Source: Harmothoe impar
Taxonomy: Eukaryota > Annelida > Polychaeta > Phyllodocida > Polynoidae
Length of the DNA: 64,000 nt
Assembly: GCA_947462335.1 (NCBI GenBank)
Contig: OX381721.1
Location: 34,708,303-34,772,302, forward strand
Reading direction: 5' to 3'
In this document: one piece after another, positions 1-10,300 of the stretch
Layout of the letters: every line of letters starts with the position of its first letter
Position numbering within the stretch: the stretch's first letter is position 1
The notes under the pieces: generated by a model
The model's database searches: none
What the model was told of the DNA's origin: nothing
Seen by the model: the letters and a program-made list of their open reading frames with translations, nothing else
Position numbers and translations under genes: made by a program

Positions 1-71
1 GATGCCCTCCTTAAAGGGTTAAATCCAAACCCACCAACACTGCAATTTACAGGGGAACATCTTTGGCGGCG

Positions 72-370
72 GTGTCTCATGCGATCGGGCCAATTGAAAC
101 GTCTTTGACTGGCTGCCAGCTTTGACCGGGTGATGTCTTTGACCGGCTGCCAGCTATGACCGGCTGATATAAAACGGTTTATTTAGGGCAGGCAAAGCCA
201 TATATGAAGATACAACCACTGCCATTTTCTTTATTTTATCACTTACATGTCAAAGAAGAAATTTATTTTTCTTAAATACTTCTTTTTTATGGTGGCCTGT
301 CAAAGCCGGCAACCAGTCAAAGCTGGCACCCGGTCAAAGACGATTCAATTGGCCAGATCTCATGAGACAC
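72..370. mobile_element. Small foldback/TIR element, family 1 (GTGTCTCATG ends)
   Basis: About 38-bp inverted ends: GTGTCTCATGCGATC at 72 is mirrored by GATCTCATGAGACAC ending at 370. Just inside each end are short tandem units related to CTTTGACCGGSTGCCAGC, pointing inward from both sides. The centre is AT-rich and has no coding potential. Related copies in this window lie at 28411-28668 (full) and 3405-3500 (partial). This looks like a non-autonomous DNA element; no target duplication was resolved. Confidence 0.65.
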
Positions 371-510
371 AGCCTGGCAGTGATACTATAAATTCTCGAG
401 TCAAACAAACCTAATTTTAAGACAATTATTTTCTTTAATCAATTAACCTTTAACCCTGTAAGAGCCTCACCAGAGTGGAAATGTTTTCCTTTTAAAATTT
501 ATGTTCTTAC

Positions 511-756
511 CATAGTACAAACAATCGGAGCTATCTGATTTGGGAATGTAGCAAAATGCGGTATTGAAAGGTCATATCCATCATCACCAATTGTTTGCAG
601 AAACCCATTTTCTTCCATCGTTCTAACAAGCTTTTGTACTAAAGGAAAGAAATCCATGGAAAACATTACAGCGCAGTGTCGGTAAGTTGTATGTATTGAA
701 GCATCTACTACACCCGCTAATAGACATTTCGCCCCCAGTCCTGACTTGAATGCCAT
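511..756 (-). CDS. Possible internal coding exon, unknown protein
   Basis: The minus strand reads an open, non-repetitive protein segment of about 82 residues with ordinary composition (for example FSMDFFPLVQKLV followed by NGFLQTIGDDGYDLSIPHF). It ends at a good splice donor, ACTATG|GTAAGA, at 511/510. The upstream acceptor is not clear: an ATG lies at 756, but the sequence before it lacks a pyrimidine tract. I do not recognise the family. It could be an isolated exon of a host gene whose other exons lie beyond the window, or a remnant. Support comes only from composition plus the donor site. Confidence 0.35.
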
Positions 757-864
757 ACATTACTTACATACCTTCCTCCTACTCCACGCTCTCCACTTTG
801 TCTACCCCGACAAAATCCTTTAACCCTTTAAGGACAGATGTCGCTAAAAGATGAAATTTGTCGT

Positions 865-1090
865 CATGATGCACCAATGCAGCTCTGCTGAGTAACTTGC
901 CAGTGCTGCATCGGTGCATCATGCCGACCCTATGGGAGTGTCTTAACCCTATAGGGTCGTCATGATGCTTGGATGCAGCACCGGCGAGTTACTCACCAAT
1001 GTATTCATGCATCATGACGACAAAGGGTATGATGCATGAATGCAGCCCTGGCGAGTAGACTAGCCAGGGCTGCATTCATGCATCATGACG
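865..1090. repeat. Cluster of three GATGCATGAATGCAGC hairpins
   Basis: Three consecutive inverted repeats lie at about 865-922, 959-1020 and 1029-1086. The third has perfect 24-bp arms (1029-1052 and 1063-1086) around a 10-nt loop. Degraded relatives continue to about 1260 and recur at 19054-19113, 23748-23807, about 27466-27547, about 28285-28420, 36937-36989 and 57471-57530. They look like a dispersed short hairpin family or the ends of a larger MITE. Confidence 0.7.
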
Positions 1091-1525
1091 ACAAAGGATA
1101 TGATGCATTATTGCATTATGCCGTCCTCTGCCGCTGTGCTGAGTCGCAGGAACCAAAAGATCATGCCGAACCTTCACGATGGTTGATACTATATGGGTGG
1201 GTTGATACTCACAAGTGCTTCATGCATCATGATCTTAACACTTTAAAGGCCCAGATCTCGGTACCCCTCCAGCAACAGTCAGAGTCGGGCCGGGACAGGC
1301 ACTCAGCCCTATTTACAAGGGCGCTGTGGGTAGCACAAAACGTTATGCTTTACTGTGCTTTACCCTTATAGTCATTATGTATTTGTAAATGCATCCCTGG
1401 TGATTCTACTCCGCAGGGTTGCATGCATGCGTCATTCTGCCCCTTTCAGCATGTATCAACCATATCATGGAATGCCACATCAACACGGCCTAAGCGGGCC
1501 AAATCACCATGGCTGCATCCATGCA

Positions 1526-1954
1526 TACCCAGTAAACCAAAAAAAAACATAATACAGCATTTTGTAACATCAAATAACGTTTTATCCTTAGCACTTCCAT
1601 AGCGGGCCAATGTGTATAGTAAAAGGGGCCCCCTGAAAGCCTAGATTTTGCGTTTGCATTGGAGACAATACGCTATGGCAGTGCGCCTCCAGAACGTACC
1701 GGCAGTCCTAAGGATATAACGTTTCTCTAAGACTCCTTACAATGGCATACCCAGTAAACGAATAACGTCATACACCATTTCATAACGCTATATAACGCTA
1801 TATGTCAACGTTTTTCTAAGACTCTTTAGTATGACATAACATATGTAAAGTTTAAAACATTATTTTGACGTAAAATAACGTTTGTTTGTTAGCTGGGTAA
1901 CGTTATATGAAGGTTTAAAACGTTATTTTTACGGGTTTTTTTGTTAGCTGGGTA
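1526..1954. mobile_element. MITE with TACCCAGY(T/A)AAC ends and AACGTTAT-rich interior
   Basis: It begins TACCCAGTAAAC and ends GTTAGCTGGGTA. The interior repeats TAACGTTATATAACG-like palindromes. Internal copies of the ends at about 1746 (forward) and 1901 (reverse) suggest one copy nested in or next to another. This matches a widespread class of metazoan MITEs with CCCAG ends and ACGTT-rich interiors. It is non-coding. Confidence 0.55.
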
Positions 1955-2128
1955 GAGACAACAAAAGCCACGATGCATTAGAGAGTGCTGCTGCATGTAC
2001 AGGGTTACCTGATGTGTCGGAAGTCGGCTATCAGGCAGCACAGCGACATGCCGATAACCGGCATAGCGCCCTCTGCAGGTTACACTGGTACCATACCCCA
2101 TTCTGACGCAGAATGGCCCTTGTAATAC

Positions 2129-2493
2129 CAGTCTTTGCTATAATTTCTTCATCCCACAGGACATTTGGTCTGGCAAATTTTTAATGTTGCAGGACCGACT
2201 GCATTTTCGGAGGACCGGATAGCCACACATCTAATGGCTTATGCATTTAAGTATAAAATAGTACTTTCCATTAAAAGTACATTACATTTGTAATCATTTA
2301 TTGCCAAATCAGGATGGATATATAGTTGAACACAGTATATGGACAGACATATCTCAGCTTTAGAAGCCCAACTGAATTGTTTTAGTACAGAAAAGCCTAA
2401 CATGTGACTGGACATTCGGTCCTGCTACACTTGTAAATCTGCTGGCATTTTAGGAGGACATTGCCATTGCCCTGCATGTTTTCGCAAAGACTG
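2129..2493. mobile_element. TIR element with CAGTCTTTGC ends, copy 1
   Basis: The ends are CAGTCTTTGC at 2129 and GCAAAGACTG at 2484-2493. The body contains the phrases GCAGGACCGA and GAGGACATT. It matches the inverted sequence at 3516-3866, so these are two copies of one family in opposite orientation about 1 kb apart. No clean target duplication was found. Confidence 0.6.
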
Positions 2494-2846
2494 CTGTAAA
2501 CATCACTAGCACCTTGGACTTGAATTTTTGCTAGGTTTGGGCAATCCTTGTTGCTAGCTTGGAACAAGGGTACAAGGGAACAGGAACTGAAACTATAACC
2601 AGAACGTGTGGTGGGAAAACCCCCATACTACGTTCTGGTTCCTGTTTAACTTTTTCAAGCTACCAGCAGGGTTTGCCCAAACTGCACAAAATCCAAGGTC
2701 AATGTCAAAGTTGTTGTTACCAGAGCCGTCCTGTGGAAGGGTCTGTGGACGAGGGTATCTGTAGGTGAGCACTGAGCTGTGGGCATGCGCAGTGGGAGAA
2801 CTCTGCCACCTTCCTGCCAATCAGTTTATCCTGTAGGTTGGGTGTG

Positions 2847-3128
2847 CACAGAGAAAAGAAACAAAAGGGAGTCTAGGCTGCCTCCAGAATGACTCCCTGT
2901 TTAGGGGAGTCCAGGTCGCCTAAGGGAACCTAGGTGACTCTCTGGCTGATCTAAGGGAGTCACCTGGGGGAATCCTATAGCTCTCTGGGTCATATGACTC
3001 CCCCAGGTGACTCCCTTAGGTCAGCCGGATAGTCACCTAGGCTCCCTTAAGCTACCTGAACCCCCCTAAACAGCAGAGCCATTCTGGAGGCAGCCTGGAC
3101 TCCCTTTTGACGCTGTTTCTTCTGTGTG
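2847..3128. repeat. Long foldback element, arms about 130 bp
   Basis: The left arm, starting CACAGAGAAAAGAAAC, and the right arm, ending CTGTTTCTTCTGTG, are reverse complements along almost the whole 282 bp. Both contain a GGGAGTC...GCTGCCTCCAGAATG block. A third, single-arm copy is at about 3272-3335. It is followed by a short TG/G microsatellite. It is probably a non-autonomous foldback transposon and has no coding capacity. Confidence 0.65.
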
Positions 3129-3404
3129 TGTGTGTGGGGGGGGGGGGCGGTTGGTAGGGTGCAGTCTGCAAGTTGTTAGCAATACATAAACTGAGGTTCC
3201 GGAGAAGCTGGCCACATTGACGCTTCTATTTTCACGAGTTGAGCAGCAAATGTATCACAGTGTCATACACATCACAGAGAAAAGAAAAAGCGTCAAAAGG
3301 GAGTCCAGGTTGCCTCCAGAATGACTCCCCTCTCTAAATCTGTTCCTATACTAAGGCATCGAGAAAAAAAATTAAAGGCGAATATTCATCCAGCATAGGG
3401 CAGT

Positions 3405-3500
3405 AGGCTGTGTCTCATGAGATTGTAACAATTCAAACGTCTTTGACCAGGCGTAGTCTTTGACCAGGCGTAGTCTTTGACCAGCAAGCTTCAAAACAGC
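3405..3500. mobile_element. Partial copy of family-1 foldback element
   Basis: It starts GGCTGTGTCTCATGAGAT and continues into CAATTCAAACGTCTTTGACC with two more CTTTGACCAGGCGTAGT units, like the left end of the element at 72-370. The opposite end is not visible, so this is a one-ended remnant. Confidence 0.5.
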
Positions 3501-3515
3501 TGAAATGGGAGCTAT

Positions 3516-3866
3516 TAGTCTTTGCTAAAACATGCAGGACCGTGGCAATGTCCTCCTAATTTGCCACCGGTCCAGCAGATTGACAAGTGTAGCAGGACCG
3601 AGTGTCCTCCCACTTGTTGGGCTGAAATATGTATGTCAATATACTGTTTAAATCTATGCATTTATCTCGATTTAGCCATAGATGATTACAAATTAAATGT
3701 ATTTTCAATGGACAAAAATATTTCATATTTAAAGCACATAAATTGTCAGAGATGTGGCTATCAGGCCCCGGGTATCAGGCCCTTCAAAAATGTAGCCGGT
3801 CCTGCAACATTAAAAATTTGCAGGACCGAATGTCCTGTGGGATGGAAACGTTTTTGCAAAGACTGA
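3516..3866. mobile_element. TIR element with TAGTCTTTGC ends, copy 2
   Basis: The ends are TAGTCTTTGC and GCAAAGACTGA. The interior is the reverse complement of the element at 2129-2493 (GCAGGACCG, TGTCCTCC and the terminal region GATGGAAACGTTTTTGC). Short open frames inside it are incidental. Confidence 0.6.
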
Positions 3867-4170
3867 CGGCTATGTTCACAGAAACGTAGGGAAATTTGTG
3901 AGATATAGTGTTAAGATATCCATTAACTTTTTCCCTGCATTTTGTGGGCTTTCGGCAATTGTGGGTGAGTGGGGGTAGGGGTGGTTAGTGTGTTTCCCTG
4001 CTATAGATAAACTTATATACATGATATAGAGAAAGTTAAGAAGATTTTTAGACCATGGAACCTGGTACACACCTTTCTCTTTTTTGGCCTGAGAACAAGA
4101 TGGCCAAGTATTTGTTCAAGCACCCTGACGACCCGGCTGAGCCGATACACTCCCAAAGGTCTGATACATG

Positions 4171-4607
4171 TGTAGGGGCTAGGGTTATACGGGTATGTTA
4201 TATGACGAGTGCTGTTGGATGTTGTGTTGCGAGCTCAGTCCGAACCCTTCAGTCCGACGGTAGGTGGCAGCACCTACCCCGGGCTTGGGGTATGGACAGA
4301 GGTCGCTATAGGCTTCCGGTCTGCGTGTGCGCGCGCAGGCTGGCTGCCTATATATACCCAGCATCTGACGGTACTCGTCGGTTACTCTGAGCCACGCTGG
4401 TAAGGAGACCCCGTGATCATTACGGCTGATTCGCCTACTGACCCGTTCCGAACTCTATAGGGAGTTCGCACACATAGATACTGCTTGTCTAGGTTTTCTG
4501 AATAAACCCGATTTGCAACCTGTAACACTTGATCCGAACTGTGTCGACTTTGTTCTTTAATTGATACTCTACCAATATCATAAAGAGACAAAGTATCGTT
4601 TATTACA
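4171..4607 (+). repeat. 5' LTR
   Basis: 437 bp with TG...CA ends. A TATA box (CTATATATA, about 4349-4356) predicts transcription starting near 4380. AATAAA at 4501-4506 predicts the R/U5 border near 4520. This gives U3 of about 210 bp, R of about 140 bp and U5 of about 85 bp. The GC-rich stretch CGTGTGCGCGCGC precedes the TATA box. The sequence matches the 3' LTR. Confidence 0.95.
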
Positions 4608-4608
4608 C

Positions 4609-4620
4609 TGGTGCCGTGAC
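4609..4620 (+). promoter_or_regulatory. Primer-binding site, tRNA-His type
   Basis: TGGTGCCGTGAC starts one base after the LTR. It is complementary to the 3' end of animal tRNA-His (GTCACGGCA plus CCA) over 12 nt. Priming by tRNA-His is inferred from my knowledge of the tRNA sequence and was not tested against this genome. Confidence 0.75.
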
Positions 4621-4931
4621 CAGTTCTGAGTGAAAACGCAGGTTAGCCTGTGCAGTAGCGCAGACCTCCTGCTCTGGACGGAGCAGCGAGGTCTCCCGAT
4701 GAGGCGCCAGCCTTATCACCGGAGGGGTTAGATGCCGTCAAGGAGGCAGATACCCGCAGGAGTGCGAAGGTTCCATCCAGAACAAGCGCATTTTTGGGAT
4801 ACAAAGGTCCCGAAATAATGAATTGCTCATTAGATGAAATGAGCCTGTCAATGTTCAACGTTGGTGGGTCAAGATCAGCCGCTCCGAATCCACGGAGGGC
4901 TACCATCTTGGAGGAACGTCGTTTCTGAGAC

Positions 4932-7391
4932 ATGAGAGAGGCCAGAATACAGGAGCGTGTGCAAATGGCCCAAATGGAGTTGTTGACCATTCAGAAACAG
5001 TCGAATGAATGGAAAAGCAGTCTGATTGCATTGGAAGGTGCAGTCACACATAGAGCTTCCAAAATCAAGGAGAAAGACGCAAGGCTTTCAACTTTGTTGG
5101 AGGAGAACGAAAAGCTGGTGCAATCCCTTAGCAGGGTTCGAGTGGAGTTCGATCAGAAACAGGCTGATCTACAGGGACTCCGTTCCGACTTTGTCCAGGC
5201 AAACACTGAGCTGAATCAGATTTGTGCGGCCCGAGATGCCGTCATCCATGAAGCAGAAGGGACCCGGGCAGAACTTGTTCGGGACACTGAAGACTTACGG
5301 GAGGTTCGCCGAAGTCTAGTGTCGGAATGTGACATTCTGAAGGCAAAAAGAACTTCTTTGGAGCAGTTTTTGTCAGAGACCAGGGAGAGTATACAGGATA
5401 GCAGTACCTCGTACGCTTCCGCTGATAATGACAGTCCGAAAGGTCCTCATTACAGGAGTTTTACAGACACCCCAAATCTTCCTATGGGACGTGGGATGAC
5501 TGTAGAAGGTGCCTTGTCTACTTCAACGCCAGGACGACCACTAAAGGTTGGCCGGGCAAGGGGTAGAGGTAGGGCGAGTGATTACTCACCTAGGGTGGGT
5601 ATCAGTGGTATCCGTCCAATTCCGAAGCAGGTCTTTTCGGCTCCGACATGTGTAAACACGGCGGGCAGGGGAAGGTCATTATCGGAGTTGGTGCGGAGTC
5701 CACGTTCTCAGTTGAAACTGGATGAGCAGCAACTGGATTCGGAACGCTTGAAGAAAGCATCCGAACAAGATAAGGCGGCCAAGACCGACTTAACTCCCTC
5801 GAGTTTGTCGCAATGGCGAGAATGCCAAGCAAACATACTGTTCCATGAACAGAAAAACTTGGAATTGGAGAGGCGAGATGTGTATCGCAAACAGCAGGCT
5901 GCTCTTGAGCAGCAACAAGAACGCATGAAGGAAAATGCAGCCCTCGCTGAGGAATTAGCAGAGCAGGAGGCGGCGGTTTTGAGAGCTCGACAAGAAGGGC
6001 TCCGAGCGGCCGGTGAAGCTGCGAAAGCCAAATTGGCGGAGGCACAGCAAGAGGAGGAGGCTGAGAGACAGGCCAAGGAACTGGAAAAAGAGAAAGCGGC
6101 GCATCAGCGATTGCTTGCTCTGGCCCAGCAGTGTCAGTATATGACTGACCAGGAGAAAAATTGGTGGTTCAGTCAAGGTGTGGACCCCACTAAGGATTTG
6201 GTGTCGTATGGTACCTACCAGACCTATCTGGAGAGACAGAATAACTTGCCTACCAGAGGCGCTACTCCGGGGACGACTCCGGGCGCAAAGAGTCCGAGGA
6301 GGGCTCCAAGGAGAACAATTCTGAGTACAGAATTGCAAGAGTTGTACGATACAAACCCAGCAATAGCTGGGATCGGATTGCACAACGTGGGTACAGAAAA
6401 GGACGCCTCGGCTTCCATTTCTAAATGCCTGGCGATAACCTCTAAAATTAGGGGGTCATCCAACGCTGCTAGACGCATTGCTAGCGAGCCTTTTCCCTAC
6501 TGGCAGAAAAACTCTTGGGAAGATTGGTTGGGAGCCACCGTTGAGGACATCAACCTCAGTGGGTGGGATCAACAGGATGCAATTCCGTACGTCTGTAAGG
6601 GATTGCGCTTGGGGGATGGCCTGATGGCCGTGGAGCAGTGGAAAGATGAATGCGGACCCCGCGGCACTTTCAAACAACTGGTAGAGATCGGAACTATCCT
6701 ATACGGAGACTCCGCTCGGATTGACCCGATGGTCGCTTTTAAGAAGCGAGTGCAAGGCAAGAACGAGGCCCCGAGGGTTTTCGGACTTGCACTGATGAGA
6801 CTCCTGAAGAAGGTACATCCAGCTTCAGGAATCCATGATGCCTTATTCTCTAAGGAATTGTTCTCTCAGTTTGTTGCTGGACTGAGGGACCCAGAAATAC
6901 AACATGTGGTGTATGATACCTGGAGAGCAGATACGTCATTAGATGACCTTTTTAAGGCCATCGACATACATGCTCTCAAGAAGTCACTGTTAGGGGACCG
7001 GGTGCCCACCCGGGCCTCGGCCATTATAGAGTGTTCTCCGGAGCAGTCTGATGGTTCGGGCAGTGAGGAAGAGGGAGCGATAGCTTCTGCAGCTCAGTTT
7101 AAGAGGAATGGGAATTCCTCTAAAACGCCGTGGAAAAATAGGAAGCCGGAAGGGGGTGGAAACCCTCCTCCGAAGAAGGAATCATCGGACCCAAAAGCTC
7201 CGATAATGGACGCAGCGTTTTTCACATCGCTGTTTGAGAAGATGACGACTTCCATTCAGGGGGCTACACAGCCTAACCGGAGGAAGATCAATCGGCGGAC
7301 CGCCAAGTGCTATAGGTGCCTGGAGATCGGTCACTTTGCTGCGGAGTGTACGGCTCCGACTCCGAAAGTTCCCGGAAAGGAGGGAAACTAG
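4932..7391 (+). CDS. gag: Gag polyprotein (ORF1)
   Basis: 819 aa. The ATG at 4932 directly follows an in-frame TGA (4926-4928), so the start is firm; short upstream ORFs begin at 4699 and 4732. Residues about 1-165 and 250-400 are charged coiled coil (the second ends in Glu/Lys/Gln-rich helix), with an Arg-Gly-rich stretch near 205-220 between them. Residues about 470-700 form the helical capsid-like region. The C-terminus is basic and carries one zinc knuckle, CYRCLEIGHFAAEC (C-x2-C-x4-H-x4-C), at about 796-809. It should form the cytoplasmic particle and package the RNA. Its last sense codons make the frameshift heptamer into pol. The coiled-coil N-terminus makes it longer than a typical gypsy Gag. 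No disruptions are seen. Confidence 0.95.
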   Translation: MREARIQERVQMAQMELLTIQKQSNEWKSSLIALEGAVTHRASKIKEKDARLSTLLEENEKLVQSLSRVRVEFDQKQADLQGLRSDFVQANTELNQICAARDAVIHEAEGTRAELVRDTEDLREVRRSLVSECDILKAKRTSLEQFLSETRESIQDSSTSYASADNDSPKGPHYRSFTDTPNLPMGRGMTVEGALSTSTPGRPLKVGRARGRGRASDYSPRVGISGIRPIPKQVFSAPTCVNTAGRGRSLSELVRSPRSQLKLDEQQLDSERLKKASEQDKAAKTDLTPSSLSQWRECQANILFHEQKNLELERRDVYRKQQAALEQQQERMKENAALAEELAEQEAAVLRARQEGLRAAGEAAKAKLAEAQQEEEAERQAKELEKEKAAHQRLLALAQQCQYMTDQEKNWWFSQGVDPTKDLVSYGTYQTYLERQNNLPTRGATPGTTPGAKSPRRAPRRTILSTELQELYDTNPAIAGIGLHNVGTEKDASASISKCLAITSKIRGSSNAARRIASEPFPYWQKNSWEDWLGATVEDINLSGWDQQDAIPYVCKGLRLGDGLMAVEQWKDECGPRGTFKQLVEIGTILYGDSARIDPMVAFKKRVQGKNEAPRVFGLALMRLLKKVHPASGIHDALFSKELFSQFVAGLRDPEIQHVVYDTWRADTSLDDLFKAIDIHALKKSLLGDRVPTRASAIIECSPEQSDGSGSEEEGAIASAAQFKRNGNSSKTPWKNRKPEGGGNPPPKKESSDPKAPIMDAAFFTSLFEKMTTSIQGATQPNRRKINRRTAKCYRCLEIGHFAAECTAPTPKVPGKEGN

Positions 7392-10300
7392 AGGGGGTGG
7401 TCCGAGAAGGCGAGCGGACGACCCCTGTATATGATGTACGCCAACATACCAGAGAGGTAGAGCCTAGTGAAATTCCGAAGGCAGGAAGGGAATCAGGGGT
7501 GGCTTCGAGCTTGAGGGGCTCGGATGCCGGCCTGGTTAACATTCCAGTCCAACAGTTGCCCGGCAATGAGGCAGGGAGGCCCATTACGGATAGGAACGAG
7601 GAAGTTGCGGCTGTCACAGACACCGTGTGGGTAGGGAGTACCCAGCTTTCCCCGGATCATCCATGTTTCGACCATTTGAAGAAACATGGCCTTGATTTGG
7701 CTGCTCCGAAGGATTTTAAACGCTTTACTGTAAACCCGTCTCCGCTGGGGGGAAGGCGGTGGTATGTGTCTGTTACTGTGGCCGGTAGAGCGGGCGAATT
7801 TTTAGTAGATACGGGAGCTAGCCACTCCTTTATCTCCTCTAACTTCTATGCTCTTATGCCGGATAGTCGTGATAACTTCAAAACGAGGGTAAACGCCTGT
7901 TCGGCCGATGGGTCAAGTATGCAGACGTATGGGCGCGCGTTCATACCGCTCCGAATTGGAGGGAAGGAGTATGTGGCTTCTCCCACCATTGCGGATATTG
8001 CAGACGACGGTATACTCGGATTGGATTTTTCGGCGTTGTATGACGCGGTCCTGAATCCGGGTACAGGGGTACTCCTGATAGAGCACCCGTACCGTGCGGT
8101 AGAGCAATGTGTGCTCCGACAAGTGTCGACAGTGGCAACGGTGGTCCAAACTGTAAAGATTCCTCCCGGACAGACGTGTGACGTGCTGGTCCGAAGCAAG
8201 GGGCTTAGGAGAGAGGAAGAGGCAGTTGTGGAGCCGGATGTGGCCATGTTGGGTAATATCGGTTTGACGGGCATGGACACCCTAGTGGGTGATGGTGCTT
8301 GGACCGTAGTGCCGGTTTCTAACCCCGGGTTGGAACCGAAGTATCTAAGGAAAGATACAATACTGGGGAAGGTGTTCACCAGTGAGGCAGTGATGCCTGC
8401 TGGACAGGTGAGCATGAAGGGTGACCCTTCTCCGACCGCTCTGAGTGAGGGACTTGAGAAAATGATCTCCGAAACGGATTTGACGGATCGGAGGGATCTC
8501 GACTCCCTAAGGAGGCTGGTAGTGAAGTATCAGGATGCATGGCAGGTGGAGGGGGAGCCTTTGGGCCGAACCGACAAAGTGTTGCATTCTATCAATACGG
8601 GTGATGCACAGCCTTTCAAGATGCCTTACCGACGCTTGCCTTTGGGTAAGAAAGCGGTGGTAGAGGAACAAGTGAAGACCATGTTGGAACAGAAGGTGAT
8701 CGTGCCTAGCACTAGCCCCTGGTCCAGCCCGGTCCAGATGGTTACTAAGAAGGACGGGTCTATCCGATTTTGTATCGACTATAGGCGCCTGAATGGGGTA
8801 ACCAAGAAAAATGCATATCCTCTCCCCCGGATTGATGAGACTCTGGACTCTTTGGGTGGGAACCAATGGTTCTGCACCCTTGATTTGCAGTCCAGATATT
8901 GGCAGATCGGGATGAAGGAGGAGGATAAAGAGAAAACGGCTTTTACCAGTCACATTGGACTGTATCAGTTTGAGCTGATGCCCTTCGGGTTGTGCAACGC
9001 CCCGGCCACTTTTGAGGCTATGATGGAAACTCTTCTGAGTGATCTGTTGTGGCGCAAATGTTTGGTATACTTGGATGATGTCATTGTCTTTGGCAAGACT
9101 TTTGAAGAGTGTGCGTTGAACCTCGGAGAGGTTTTGGAACGAATTCGGTCCAATGGCTTGACATTAAAGCCGAAGAAATGTGAACTTTTTCGGAAGTCCA
9201 TGGTCTATTTGGGCCGGATCATCTCCACCGAGGGTGTGCAGGCTGATCCGGCTAAATTGGAGACTGTGGAGACTTGGGAAGTTCCAAAAGGACCAAAGGA
9301 TATCAGATCCTTTTTAGGGTTCTGTTCCTATTACAGGGACTTCATCCCCGGATTCTCTAGGGTGTCTCAGCCATTACAACGGTTGAGCCATTGGACTCCG
9401 GGGAGAAAAAAAGAACCCTTCCCATGGGGGATGGAACAGAATGAAGCCTTCAAAGAGATAAAGGCGTTGTTCCGAACCACCCCGGTGCTGAGATACCCTA
9501 CGGAGAAGGGGCAATTCATCCTTGACACTGATGCGAGCAATGAGAGCATCGGGGCCGCATTGTCCCAAATCCAGGACGGAGTAGAGGTCCCGCTGGCGTT
9601 CGCTAGTAACAGTATGAACAAGGCACAGAGAAATTATTGTACTACCAAGCGAGAGCTGCTCGCAGTAGTGGTGTACACGAAGAAGTTTCGGCACTTCTTA
9701 TATGGAGGGAATTTCACACTCCGTACCGATCATTCGGCCTTGAGGTGGCTCCTTAATTTTAAGGACGCCGAGGGAATGATTGGTCGATGGTTGAATCATC
9801 TCAGCGAGTTCGGACTGGAAAACTCTCATATCCAGCACCGAGCAGGCACGAAGCATATTAATGCTGACTGCCTGAGTAGACGTCCGGTACGCCGTTGTGT
9901 GCGTCCGGAGTGTGGGGATTGTGGTGCTCACAATGCTGTGGTAGCGAGTGTGCGTTTGCCTTATGATGGGTTGTTGCAAAACCTGTTGGATTGGTCCACC
10001 GACACTATAAGGACGTACCAGATGGCCGATCCTACCATAGCACGACTGAGGGAGCTTGTCCCTACTGGGGTCTGTCCAGTGAGACCCGAAATATCACTGG
10101 AAAACCGTGAAATGCGACGTTTCTTGGCTCAGTTCCACGAACTGGAGGTCCGAGACTCGTTGTTGTGCAGGTGGAAGACTTGTCCCGGAAAGCGGAGGGT
10201 GTTACAAATGGTAATCCCTGCTGCTATGAGGAAAGACATCCTGTACTACTGCCACGGCCATTCCACTAGTGGGCATTTCGGAAAGAAACGCTCGTTGGAA

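Noticed and set aside
4055..4403. Small frames over the 5' LTR
   Set aside because: They overlap LTR control regions and recur identically in the 3' LTR; no coding signal.
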